A stretch of DNA of 64,000 bases from Ruminococcus sp. (GTDB lineage Bacteria > Bacillota > Clostridia > Oscillospirales > Ruminococcaceae): positions 1-64,000 of the forward strand of contig JAHZHC010000016.1 in NCBI GenBank assembly GCA_019420505.1. Direction: 5' to 3'. Below are positions 1 through 6,919 of the stretch, one piece after another. Below the pieces are notes generated by a model. It did no database searches, was not told where the DNA came from, and saw nothing but the letters and a program-made list of their open reading frames with translations. Position 1 is the first letter of the stretch; each line of letters opens with the position of its first letter. The position numbers and the translations under genes were made by a program.

Positions 1-1
1 T

Positions 2-937
2 GTAAAGAACATGATCACAGGTGCTGCTCAGATGGACGGCGCTATCCTCGTTGTTGCTGCTTCTGACGGTCCTATGGCTCAGACAAGAGAGCATTTGCTC
101 CTTGCTCGTCAGGTTGGCGTTCCTTCAATCGTTGTATTTATGAACAAAGCTGACCAGGTTGACGATGAAGAGCTTCTCGAACTCGTTGAAATGGATATCA
201 GAGAGCTTCTTGACAAGTATGAATTCCCTGGCGATGATACACCAATCATCAAGGGTTCAGCTCTTGCTGCTCTTAATGCTCCTGACGATCTTTCAGATCC
301 TGCATACGCTCCAATCGTTGAATTGATGGATGCAGTTGATGATTTCATTCCTACACCTGACAGAAAAGCAGATCTTCCTTTCCTTATGCCTGTTGAAGAC
401 GTATTCACAATTACTGGTCGTGGTACAGTTGCTACAGGTAGAGTAGAAAGAGGTCAGCTCAACACTGGTGATGAAGTAGAAATCATCGGTCTTACAGAAG
501 AAAGAGCTAAGACAGTTGTAACAGGTATCGAAATGTTCAGAAAGATTCTTGATTACGCTGAGGCTGGCGATAACATCGGCGCACTTCTCCGTGGTATCCA
601 GAGAACTGATATCGAAAGAGGTCAGGTTCTTTGTAAGCCAGGTTCAATCCATCCTTTGACAAAGTTCTCAGGTCAGGTTTACGTTCTTAAGAAAGAAGAA
701 GGCGGACGTCATACTCCTTTCTTTAACAACTACAGACCTCAGTTCTATTTCAGAACAACAGACGTTACAGGTGTTATTACACTTCCTGCTGATAAGGAAA
801 TGTGCATGCCTGGTGATAACGTAACAATGGATGTTGAACTTATCACACCTATCGCTATCGAAGAAGGTCTCCGTTTCGCTATTCGTGAAGGCGGAAGAAC
901 AGTTGGTTCAGGTGTTGTAACTGCTGTTAATAACTAA
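2..937 (+). CDS. tuf: Elongation factor Tu, 5' end missing
   Basis: EF-Tu carries aminoacyl-tRNA to the ribosome in the cytoplasm as a GTPase. The frame is already open at the first base (Val-Lys-Asn precedes the Met at position 11), and VKNMITGAAQMDGAILVV is the canonical EF-Tu sequence after the DCPGH loop. Roughly the first 85-90 residues, including the P-loop, therefore lie outside the window. Visible are the G4 motif NKAD, the G5 segment near GSALAAL, the domain II beta-barrel (RGTVATGRVERG) and domain III ending in GSGVVTAVNN. A strong intrinsic terminator follows at once. Codon choice is more biased (many C-ending Asn/Phe/Ile codons) than in neighbouring genes, as expected for a very highly expressed gene. 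Confidence 0.98.
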   Translation, partial: VKNMITGAAQMDGAILVVAASDGPMAQTREHLLLARQVGVPSIVVFMNKADQVDDEELLELVEMDIRELLDKYEFPGDDTPIIKGSALAALNAPDDLSDPAYAPIVELMDAVDDFIPTPDRKADLPFLMPVEDVFTITGRGTVATGRVERGQLNTGDEVEIIGLTEERAKTVVTGIEMFRKILDYAEAGDNIGALLRGIQRTDIERGQVLCKPGSIHPLTKFSGQVYVLKKEEGGRHTPFFNNYRPQFYFRTTDVTGVITLPADKEMCMPGDNVTMDVELITPIAIEEGLRFAIREGGRTVGSGVVTAVNN

Positions 938-956
938 TTCTTATATATTAGTATTT

Positions 957-987
957 AAAACCGCTGTCATTTTGACGGCGGTTTTTA
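957..987 (+). terminator. Intrinsic terminator of tuf
   Basis: A 9-bp GC-rich stem (CCGCTGTCA paired with TGACGGCGG, one G-U pair) has a short TTT(T) loop, is flanked by A's on the 5' side and is followed by a T-run. It begins about 20 nt after the tuf stop codon. Confidence 0.93.
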
Positions 988-1012
988 TTTATATTTTAAT
1001 ACGGTGATTATT

Positions 1013-1480
1013 GTGAATGAAGATAAATATTATATGTCAAAGGCTTTGGAACTGGCACACAAGGCAGCTGAAATGGGTGAAGTCCCTGTCGGCGCTGTAA
1101 TTGTAAAAAGATCTACAGGCGAAATTATCGGAGAAGGCTATAACAGACGGGAAGTGGACAAAAACTCTATTGCACATGCTGAAATCATAGCGATAAATCA
1201 AGCAGGTAAAAAGTTAGGAGGATGGCGTTTGATTGACTGTGAATTGTTTGTTACACTTGAACCATGCCCTATGTGTGCGGGTGCTATTATAAACGCACGA
1301 ATTCAACGAGTTGTCTTTGGTGCGTCAGATTTTAAAGCAGGTTCTTGCGGTTCGGTTATTAATTTGTTTAAGCTTCCTTATAATCACAAGCCTGATTTGT
1401 GCGGCGGAGTTTTAAAAGAAGAATGCAGTGCTGTTTTGACTGATTTTTTTAGAGAATTACGCAAAAAAACAAATTCATGA
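1013..1480 (+). CDS. tadA: tRNA adenosine(34) deaminase TadA
   Basis: TadA deaminates A34 to inosine in the tRNA anticodon wobble position. The protein has about 155 residues, normal for the family, with the zinc/catalytic motif HAE (His55, Glu57) and PCPMCAGA (Cys85, Cys88), and ends in the FFRELRKK tail seen in Bacillus TadA. The GTG at 1013 is preferred as start because GGTGA (1003-1007) gives a well-spaced ribosome binding site and the protein then begins MNEDKYYM, matching the family N-terminus. GTG 1004 is an in-frame alternative. It is isolated between the tuf terminator and the ilvB promoter, and I see no clear promoter of its own. Confidence 0.94.
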   Translation: MNEDKYYMSKALELAHKAAEMGEVPVGAVIVKRSTGEIIGEGYNRREVDKNSIAHAEIIAINQAGKKLGGWRLIDCELFVTLEPCPMCAGAIINARIQRVVFGASDFKAGSCGSVINLFKLPYNHKPDLCGGVLKEECSAVLTDFFRELRKKTNS

Positions 1481-1500
1481 TGCTGTTAGCTATTTACTTA

Positions 1501-1529
1501 TTGACTTAAATAGATTTTTATGTTATAAT
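1501..1529 (+). promoter_or_regulatory. SigmaA promoter of ilvB
   Basis: TTGACT (1501-1506), 17-nt spacer, TATAAT (1524-1529) preceded by TGT, giving an extended -10. The leader to the ilvB ATG is only about 55 nt, too short for a T-box, so no leader attenuation is apparent. Confidence 0.85.
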
Positions 1530-1590
1530 AAAGTAATTTATTTATTGAATAAATGCTATATTAAATATATTTTAGTAAGGAGAGATTATT

Positions 1591-3216
1591 ATGAAAATGA
1601 CGGCTGCTCAGGCTATTGTAGAATGTTTGAAAGCGGAGAACATTAAGGTCGTCTATGGCTATCCCGGCGCTGCAATCTGTCCTTTTTATGATGCTTTGTT
1701 AGACGCAAAGGATGATATAACACATGTATTGGTAAGACATGAAGCTAACGGTGGTCATGCGGCTAACGGATATGCAAGAATTTCGGGAAAACCCGCAGTT
1801 TGTATAGCCACTTCAGGACCGGGCGCTGTTAATCTTGTGACAGCCATTGCAACTGCTTATGCAGATTCAATACCTATTGTTTGCATTACAGGACAGGTGA
1901 ATACAGACCAAATAGGCCGTGATGTTTTTCAGGAAGCTGATATAACAGGTGCTGCTGAGCCTTTTGTGAAGCATAGCTACTTATTGAGTGATCCAAATGA
2001 TTTACCACGTGTTTTTAAAGAGGCATTTTATATCGCAGGAACAGGACGGCCAGGTCCGGTTCTGATTGATATTCCAATGGATGTGCAGAAATCCGAAATA
2101 GATTTTGAGTATCCGGAATCAGTAAGCATCAGAGGATATAAGCCCGCAGCCAAAGGAAATTATAATCAAATAAAAAGAGTTTTATCTGCACTTGAAAACG
2201 CTGAAAAACCGTTAATTTGTATCGGCGGCGGTGTATTTGCATCTAATGCGCAGAATGAAATTTGCAAGCTTGCTGAAATAATGCAGATTCCCGTAATAAC
2301 AACTATGATGGGTATATCTGTTTTTTCTGATGATAATCCTTTGTTTTTCGGAATGCTTGGAATGCATGGCGTACAATCGGCAAATAGGGCAGTGAATGAC
2401 TGTGATGTGTTGTTTCTTGTCGGTGCAAGGGTTGGTGATAGAGCAGTAAGAACTCCGCTTACTCTCGAAAAAACAACAAAAATACTGCATATTGATATTG
2501 ATCCGGCAGAAATCGGAAAAAATGTCGGAGCAGATTATCCGTTGGTTGGAGATGCTAAACTTGTTCTTCAGGACATGCTTGAAATGGCAAAACCAATGGA
2601 GCATAAGGAATGGATTAATTACTTGAATTCTTTAAAAATAGAAAGGGAATTTGAAGAAGCTCCTGCCGGTACTGTAAATCCACGAAAGTTTATGTATGAA
2701 CTTTCAGAAGCAATGCCGGAAAATACGATAATATCTGCTGATGTAGGTCAAAATCAGATCTGGGCGGCAACAGGCTACAAAATAAAAGACGGCGGACGTT
2801 TTATCACTTCAGGCGGTATGGGTACTATGGGATATTCTGTTCCTGCAGCTATCGGCGCAAAAATGGCTGATCCTGACCGTCCGGTTGTGGTTATATGCGG
2901 TGACGGTTCTTTTCAAATGGAATTTATGGAGCTTGCCACTGCAATTCAACACGGCGTAGCTATCAGTATTGTTGTTATGACAAACAATCGTCTTGGTATG
3001 GTAAGAGAACTTCAAACCAACGGATATAATGACAGGCAAACTGCTGTTTTCCTTGATGGTTCTCCTGATTTTATAAAGCTTGCCGAAGCTTATGGTATAA
3101 AATCTTATCGTGTCACTGATGATGAAACGATGAAGACAGCAATTGATATTCTTAAAAATCAGAATGAACTTTGTCTTATAGAAGTAGTTGTTGATAAAAT
3201 GGCTAAAACATTATAA
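1591..3216 (+). CDS. ilvB: Acetolactate synthase large subunit
   Basis: ThDP-dependent enzyme that condenses pyruvate with pyruvate or 2-oxobutyrate in the first common step of valine, leucine and isoleucine synthesis. At 541 residues it has the family's usual length: N-terminal Pyr domain with the catalytic Glu in VRHEANGGHAANGYAR (about residue 49), a central FAD-binding domain, and the C-terminal PP domain with the ThDP/Mg motif starting GDGSFQMEF (about residue 434) and ending in NNRLGM. AAGGAG precedes the ATG. It is first in an ilvB-ilvN-ilvC run, but ilvN has its own promoter-like sequence, so the three may not be one strict operon. Confidence 0.97.
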   Translation: MKMTAAQAIVECLKAENIKVVYGYPGAAICPFYDALLDAKDDITHVLVRHEANGGHAANGYARISGKPAVCIATSGPGAVNLVTAIATAYADSIPIVCITGQVNTDQIGRDVFQEADITGAAEPFVKHSYLLSDPNDLPRVFKEAFYIAGTGRPGPVLIDIPMDVQKSEIDFEYPESVSIRGYKPAAKGNYNQIKRVLSALENAEKPLICIGGGVFASNAQNEICKLAEIMQIPVITTMMGISVFSDDNPLFFGMLGMHGVQSANRAVNDCDVLFLVGARVGDRAVRTPLTLEKTTKILHIDIDPAEIGKNVGADYPLVGDAKLVLQDMLEMAKPMEHKEWINYLNSLKIEREFEEAPAGTVNPRKFMYELSEAMPENTIISADVGQNQIWAATGYKIKDGGRFITSGGMGTMGYSVPAAIGAKMADPDRPVVVICGDGSFQMEFMELATAIQHGVAISIVVMTNNRLGMVRELQTNGYNDRQTAVFLDGSPDFIKLAEAYGIKSYRVTDDETMKTAIDILKNQNELCLIEVVVDKMAKTL

Positions 3217-3261
3217 TTAATCTTACATAGAATAAATATTTATAAAAAATTAACAATATTA

Positions 3262-3270
3262 TGTTATAAT
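3262..3270 (+). promoter_or_regulatory. Probable extended -10 promoter of ilvN
   Basis: TGTTATAAT at 3262-3270 matches an extended -10 (TGnTATAAT) exactly and lies about 40 nt upstream of the ilvN ATG. The -35 position holds only a weak match, as is tolerated with extended -10 promoters. A small GAGA/TCTC hairpin lies between it and the ribosome binding site. Confidence 0.6.
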
Positions 3271-3310
3271 AATATATTAGAGAGAAAATCTCAATTCGGA
3301 GGAGTAAAGA

Positions 3311-3808
3311 ATGAAGCATACAATTTCTGTTTTGGTTGAAAACCATAGCGGTGTTCTTTCAAGAATTTCAGGCCTTTTTTCGAGAAGAGGATTTAACATT
3401 GACAGCCTGGCTGTCGGTCCGACTCATGATCCTACAATATCAAGAATAACAATTATTGCCGATGGAAATGAATATACCGTTGAGCAAATTGAAAAACAGC
3501 TTAATAAGCTTGTAGAGGTTATTAAAGTAAAAACACTTGAAAAAGATGAATGTCTTGCAAGAGAGCTTTTGATTGCAAAGCTGTCCGTTCCTGCTGACAA
3601 GCGCAGTGAGGTTATGACGATTGCTGAAATCACAGGGGCAAAGGTCATGGATTTAACCTTAACGACAATGACTCTTGAATTGTGTGATACTTATTCTCAT
3701 CTGAAAAGGTTTGAAGAAATCATTGCACCATACAATGTTATTGAACTTGTAAGAACCGGTACAATTGCTATTTCTAAGGGTGCTGACACAATTACAGCAA
3801 AAAAGTAA
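3311..3808 (+). CDS. ilvN: Acetolactate synthase small (regulatory) subunit
   Basis: The small subunit binds IlvB, raises its activity and confers valine feedback inhibition. The N-terminal ACT domain (residues 3-75) starts HTISVLVENHSGVLSRISG and contains RRGFNIDSL. The C-terminal ALS_ss domain contains LTLTTMTLELCD and ends with a family-typical RTGTIAISKG. The length of 165 residues fits the long bacterial form. GGAGGAG lies 6 nt before the ATG. Confidence 0.97.
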   Translation: MKHTISVLVENHSGVLSRISGLFSRRGFNIDSLAVGPTHDPTISRITIIADGNEYTVEQIEKQLNKLVEVIKVKTLEKDECLARELLIAKLSVPADKRSEVMTIAEITGAKVMDLTLTTMTLELCDTYSHLKRFEEIIAPYNVIELVRTGTIAISKGADTITAKK

Positions 3809-3865
3809 TGATTATATAGCCAAAAGGCTACATATAAATAAGTTAATCTATTGGAGGAGTTTAAA

Positions 3866-4882
3866 ATGGCAAAAATTTATTATCAGCAAGATTGTGACTT
3901 GAATATACTTAAGGGCAAAACTGTTGCAATTATTGGTTATGGTTCACAGGGTCATGCTCACGCTCTTAATCTTAAAGACAGCGGCGTAGACGTTGTTGTT
4001 GGTCTTTATGAAGGTTCAAAGAGCAAAGCTAAAGCTGAGGCTCAGGGACTTAAGGTTGTTTCTGTAAGCGAAGCTACAAAGATGGCCGATGTTATTATGA
4101 TTCTTATTCCTGATGAGAAACAGGCTGCACTTTATAAGAGTGATATTGCTCCAAATCTTTCAGAAGGTAAAACTCTTGCATTTGCACACGGTTTCAACAT
4201 TCATTTCGGATGTATTGTTCCACCGGCAGACTGCAATGTTATCATGATTGCACCTAAGGGACCGGGACATACAGTAAGAAGTGAATATCAGGCAGGTAAA
4301 GGCGTTCCTTGTCTTATCGCTGTTGAACAGGATGCTACAGGAAATGCTACTGATATCGGTCTTGCTTATGCACTTGGAATCGGCGGAGCAAGAGCCGGAG
4401 TTCTTGAAACAACTTTCAGAACTGAAACAGAAACAGACTTATTTGGTGAACAAGCTGTACTTTGCGGCGGTGTCTGTGCACTTATGCAGGCTGGTTTTGA
4501 AACTCTTGTTGAGGCAGGATATGATCCGAGAAATGCTTATTTTGAATGTATTCATGAAATGAAACTCATTGTTGACCTTATATATCAGTCCGGTTTTGCA
4601 GGTATGAGATATTCTATTTCCAATACTGCTGAATATGGTGACTATATTACAGGTCCTAAGATCATTACTGAAGAAACCAAGAAGGCTATGAAGAAAGTTC
4701 TTTCTGACATTCAGGATGGTTCATTTGCTAAGGAATTCTTACTTGATATGTCTGATGCAGGTTCACAGGTTCACTTCAAGGCTATGAGAAAACTTCATGC
4801 TGAGCACCCATCTGAGGTTGTTGGTGAAGAAATCCGTAAGCTTTATAGCTGGAACGGAGAAGATAAGCTTATTAACAACTAA
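3866..4882 (+). CDS. ilvC: Ketol-acid reductoisomerase (class I)
   Basis: Isomerises and reduces acetolactate or acetohydroxybutyrate with NADPH and Mg2+. The 338 residues comprise an N-terminal Rossmann domain with GYGSQGHAHALNLKDSG and a C-terminal knotted helical domain with the metal ligands in TETDLFGEQAVL and ECIHEMKLIVDL, the short class I form. The ATG at 3866 follows GGAGGAG with good spacing. An upstream in-frame TTG overlaps that ribosome binding site and is rejected. Codon bias is stronger than in ilvB, suggesting high expression. A terminator follows. Confidence 0.97.
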   Translation: MAKIYYQQDCDLNILKGKTVAIIGYGSQGHAHALNLKDSGVDVVVGLYEGSKSKAKAEAQGLKVVSVSEATKMADVIMILIPDEKQAALYKSDIAPNLSEGKTLAFAHGFNIHFGCIVPPADCNVIMIAPKGPGHTVRSEYQAGKGVPCLIAVEQDATGNATDIGLAYALGIGGARAGVLETTFRTETETDLFGEQAVLCGGVCALMQAGFETLVEAGYDPRNAYFECIHEMKLIVDLIYQSGFAGMRYSISNTAEYGDYITGPKIITEETKKAMKKVLSDIQDGSFAKEFLLDMSDAGSQVHFKAMRKLHAEHPSEVVGEEIRKLYSWNGEDKLINN

Positions 4883-4892
4883 TTGTATAATT

Positions 4893-4921
4893 AAAAAGCT
4901 CAGCTGTGGCTGGGCTTTTTT
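4893..4921 (+). terminator. Intrinsic terminator of ilvC
   Basis: Stem AAAAAGCTCAGC / GCTGGGCTTTTT with a TGTG loop and T-run, placed 10 nt after the ilvC stop. Confidence 0.92.
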
Positions 4922-4942
4922 AATAAAATCATATCTGATCTG

Positions 4943-4979
4943 AAAGGAGCTGCGGAATAAAACCGCAGAATTTAAATTT
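4943..4979 (+). promoter_or_regulatory. era ribosome binding site separated from start by a hairpin
   Basis: AAAGGAG (4943-4949) is followed directly by a perfect 6-bp hairpin CTGCGG-(7 nt)-CCGCAG (4950-4968), 11 nt of A/T, and the ATG at 4980. The linear spacing is 30 nt, too far for normal initiation, and no start codon lies at normal spacing. Extruding the hairpin brings the spacing to 11 nt. The same layout occurs at mutS2 and murT. Confidence 0.65.
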
Positions 4980-5897
4980 ATGCATACTAATACGAATACA
5001 AAAAATGCTTTTGTTACTATAATAGGCCGGCCTAATGCAGGAAAATCCTCGCTTCTTAATGCTCTTGTCGGAGAAAAAATCGCTGCGGTGAGCGCAAAAC
5101 CACAGACAACACGTACAAAAATAACCGGTGTGATAACAAAAGATGAAACGCAATATGTATTTATGGATACTCCGGGTATGCATAAATCAAAAAATAAACT
5201 TTCTGAACATATGATGAAAACTGTTAATGAATCGGTTGCTGATGTGGACATTGCAATGTTTGTTGCGGATTGCACTAAAAAGTCATCTGAAAATGAAAGG
5301 CTACTTCTTAATAACCTTAAATCAAATAGAGGAAAATCAATTTTAATTATTAATAAAATTGATTTGCTTGATAATAAAGAGGACTTAATTAAAATTATTG
5401 CTGATTATTCAACTCTGCATGATTTTGATGAGGTTATTCCTGTAAGCGCCTTAACCGGAGATGGTCTTGATATTATTATGAAAATATTAAGTAAATATGC
5501 AATTGACGGACCGCATTATTTCCCTGATGATATGTTAACCGATCAGCCTGAAAAAGTAATTATGGCTGAAATAATACGGGAAAAGGCTTTAAATAATTTA
5601 AATGAAGAGATTCCCCATGGAATTGCTGTAACAATTGAATCGCTTAAAGAACGTGATAACAGGGCAGGGGAAACAATTCTTGATATATCAGCAGTGATTT
5701 ATTGTGAACGTGATTCTCACAAAGGAATAGTTATTGGCAAGAATGGTTCTATGCTGAGAAAAATCGGAGCCGAATCTAGAATTGAACTTGAAGATTTCTT
5801 TCAGATTAAGGTTAATCTTCAATGTTGGGTGAAAGTAAAAGAAGGCTGGCGCAACCGTGAAGGCATGATCAAAAATTTTGGCCTTTCATCTAATTAA
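4980..5897 (+). CDS. era: GTPase Era (ribosome assembly)
   Basis: Era binds 16S rRNA near its 3' end and helps mature the 30S subunit. The N-terminal GTPase domain has G1 GRPNAGKSS (residues 16-24; Ala where Val is usual), G3 DTPG (63-66), NKID and VSAL. The C-terminal KH domain carries VIGKNGSMLRKIG and ends in the conserved WVKVKEGWR. The 305 residues match the family. The ATG is supported by alignment with typical Era N-termini although its ribosome binding site is 30 nt away. Unlike Bacillus, era is not beside ybeY and dgkA, which lie 48 kb away in this window, but it keeps its yqzL-recO neighbours. Confidence 0.96.
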   Translation: MHTNTNTKNAFVTIIGRPNAGKSSLLNALVGEKIAAVSAKPQTTRTKITGVITKDETQYVFMDTPGMHKSKNKLSEHMMKTVNESVADVDIAMFVADCTKKSSENERLLLNNLKSNRGKSILIINKIDLLDNKEDLIKIIADYSTLHDFDEVIPVSALTGDGLDIIMKILSKYAIDGPHYFPDDMLTDQPEKVIMAEIIREKALNNLNEEIPHGIAVTIESLKERDNRAGETILDISAVIYCERDSHKGIVIGKNGSMLRKIGAESRIELEDFFQIKVNLQCWVKVKEGWRNREGMIKNFGLSSN

Positions 5898-5976
5898 TTG
5901 CAGTGTAAAAATTACCGCTTATATTATTAAATTAAAAAGCAAATTCTAATACTATAATAAATCGGAGGTAATATTT

Positions 5977-6099
5977 ATGGATTTGTGGGAAGCATTCACC
6001 AAGAGCGGTAAAATAACTGATTATTTGAAATATAAATCAACATCAGATAAGGAACATATATATGATAACCTTGAAAGCGCTTGTGGTTCGAGAGAATAA
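5977..6099 (+). CDS. yqzL: YqzL-like small protein
   Basis: A 40-codon reading frame with an excellent ribosome binding site (CGGAGG, 7-8 nt before the ATG). It begins MDLWEAFTKSGKITDYLKYK, which resembles the 40-50 residue YqzL family (W..F..TG.I..YL.YK), found between era and recO in Bacillus. Function is unknown. It overlaps the recO start by 38 nt in another frame, suggesting translational coupling. A TATAAT at 5953-5958 may be its -10. The family call rests on my recall of the pattern and on gene position. Confidence 0.75.
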   Translation: MDLWEAFTKSGKITDYLKYKSTSDKEHIYDNLESACGSRE

Positions 6100-6814
6100 A
6101 ATAGGGGAGAGCAGTAAGGCTGTTACTGTTCTTTCAAGTGAATTAGGTATAATTGATATATTTATTCGGGGCGGGGCTAAAAGCAGTAAAAGCACTTCTT
6201 CAACTCAGCTTTTTTCTTATTCTAAATTCTGTTTGGATGAAAAAAAAGATGCTTATGGACACGTGAATTATTATTTAAACAGCTGCGAACCGTTAAATAT
6301 ATTTTATAATTTAAGATTAGACGCCAAAAAAACGGCTTTAGGCTGCTATTTTTGTGATTTACTTTGCTTTTCAAGAATTGAAAATTCTTTTTGCGGGGAA
6401 ATATTAAAACTATCATTAAACAGTCTTTATTTTCTTGATAAAGGCAAGCATGATATGGAGCTTTTGAAATCTATATTTGAATTCAGACTGCTTTGTGAAA
6501 TTGGGTTCAGACCTAATTTAGTCGGCTGCAATAAATGCTATGTATATGAATGTGAAAAAATGCATTTTAATTTCAAATCAGGGCTTTTGGAATGCGATAA
6601 TTGCTGTTATAATCCCGAAAGTATTTTTGATATAATCTTTGACCCTACACTGCTTTACATAGTTCGATTTATTGCTTTGACTGACTATAATAAGTTATTT
6701 AATTTTAAAATAAATGAGAAATATCAAAAAAAACTTACTGATTTTACGGAACGTTTTGTAAAATATAATTTTAAAGAGAATTTTGATACTTTAGAATTCT
6801 ATAGAATGCTATAG
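6062..6814 (+). CDS. recO: DNA repair protein RecO
   Basis: RecO loads RecA onto SSB-covered single strands together with RecR in RecF-pathway repair. The 250 residues have an N-terminal OB-fold (TLKALVVRENKIGESSKAVT ... IIDIFIRGGAKSS), a helical domain and a four-cysteine zinc site (CNKC ... CDNC, about residues 159-181). AAGGA precedes the ATG by 8 nt, inside the yqzL-like gene. The sequence diverges from well-studied RecO proteins, which is usual for this fast-evolving family. Confidence 0.92.
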   Translation: MITLKALVVRENKIGESSKAVTVLSSELGIIDIFIRGGAKSSKSTSSTQLFSYSKFCLDEKKDAYGHVNYYLNSCEPLNIFYNLRLDAKKTALGCYFCDLLCFSRIENSFCGEILKLSLNSLYFLDKGKHDMELLKSIFEFRLLCEIGFRPNLVGCNKCYVYECEKMHFNFKSGLLECDNCCYNPESIFDIIFDPTLLYIVRFIALTDYNKLFNFKINEKYQKKLTDFTERFVKYNFKENFDTLEFYRML

Positions 6815-6882
6815 TAATATTGATTTTTACTTATCAATGGTAATTGTGATTAGAAGGTTCAAAATTCGCCCAAAACATCAAA

Positions 6883-6919
6883 AGGGAGGATATGCTCATA
6901 ACGGAGCATTAATAGAATA
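6883..6919 (+). promoter_or_regulatory. mutS2 ribosome binding site separated from start by a hairpin
   Basis: AGGGAGG (6883-6889) is followed by a hairpin ATGCTC-(6 nt)-GAGCAT (6892-6909), then 10 nt, then the ATG at 6920: 30 nt of linear spacing, 12 nt if the hairpin is looped out. The hairpin's 5' arm contains an ATG that opens a six-codon frame ending at 6912, but its 2-nt spacing from the ribosome binding site is poor. The start GGAGGATATGCTC is identical to the murT leader. Confidence 0.62.

Noticed and set aside
1530..1590. Possible T-box or leader attenuator before ilvB
   Set aside because: The promoter leaves only about 55 nt of leader with no stem-loop or T-box sequence.
6892..6912. 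Six-codon leader peptide before mutS2 as the main explanation
   Set aside because: Its ATG is only 2 nt from the ribosome binding site and era has no such frame, so the hairpin model explains all three leaders better.
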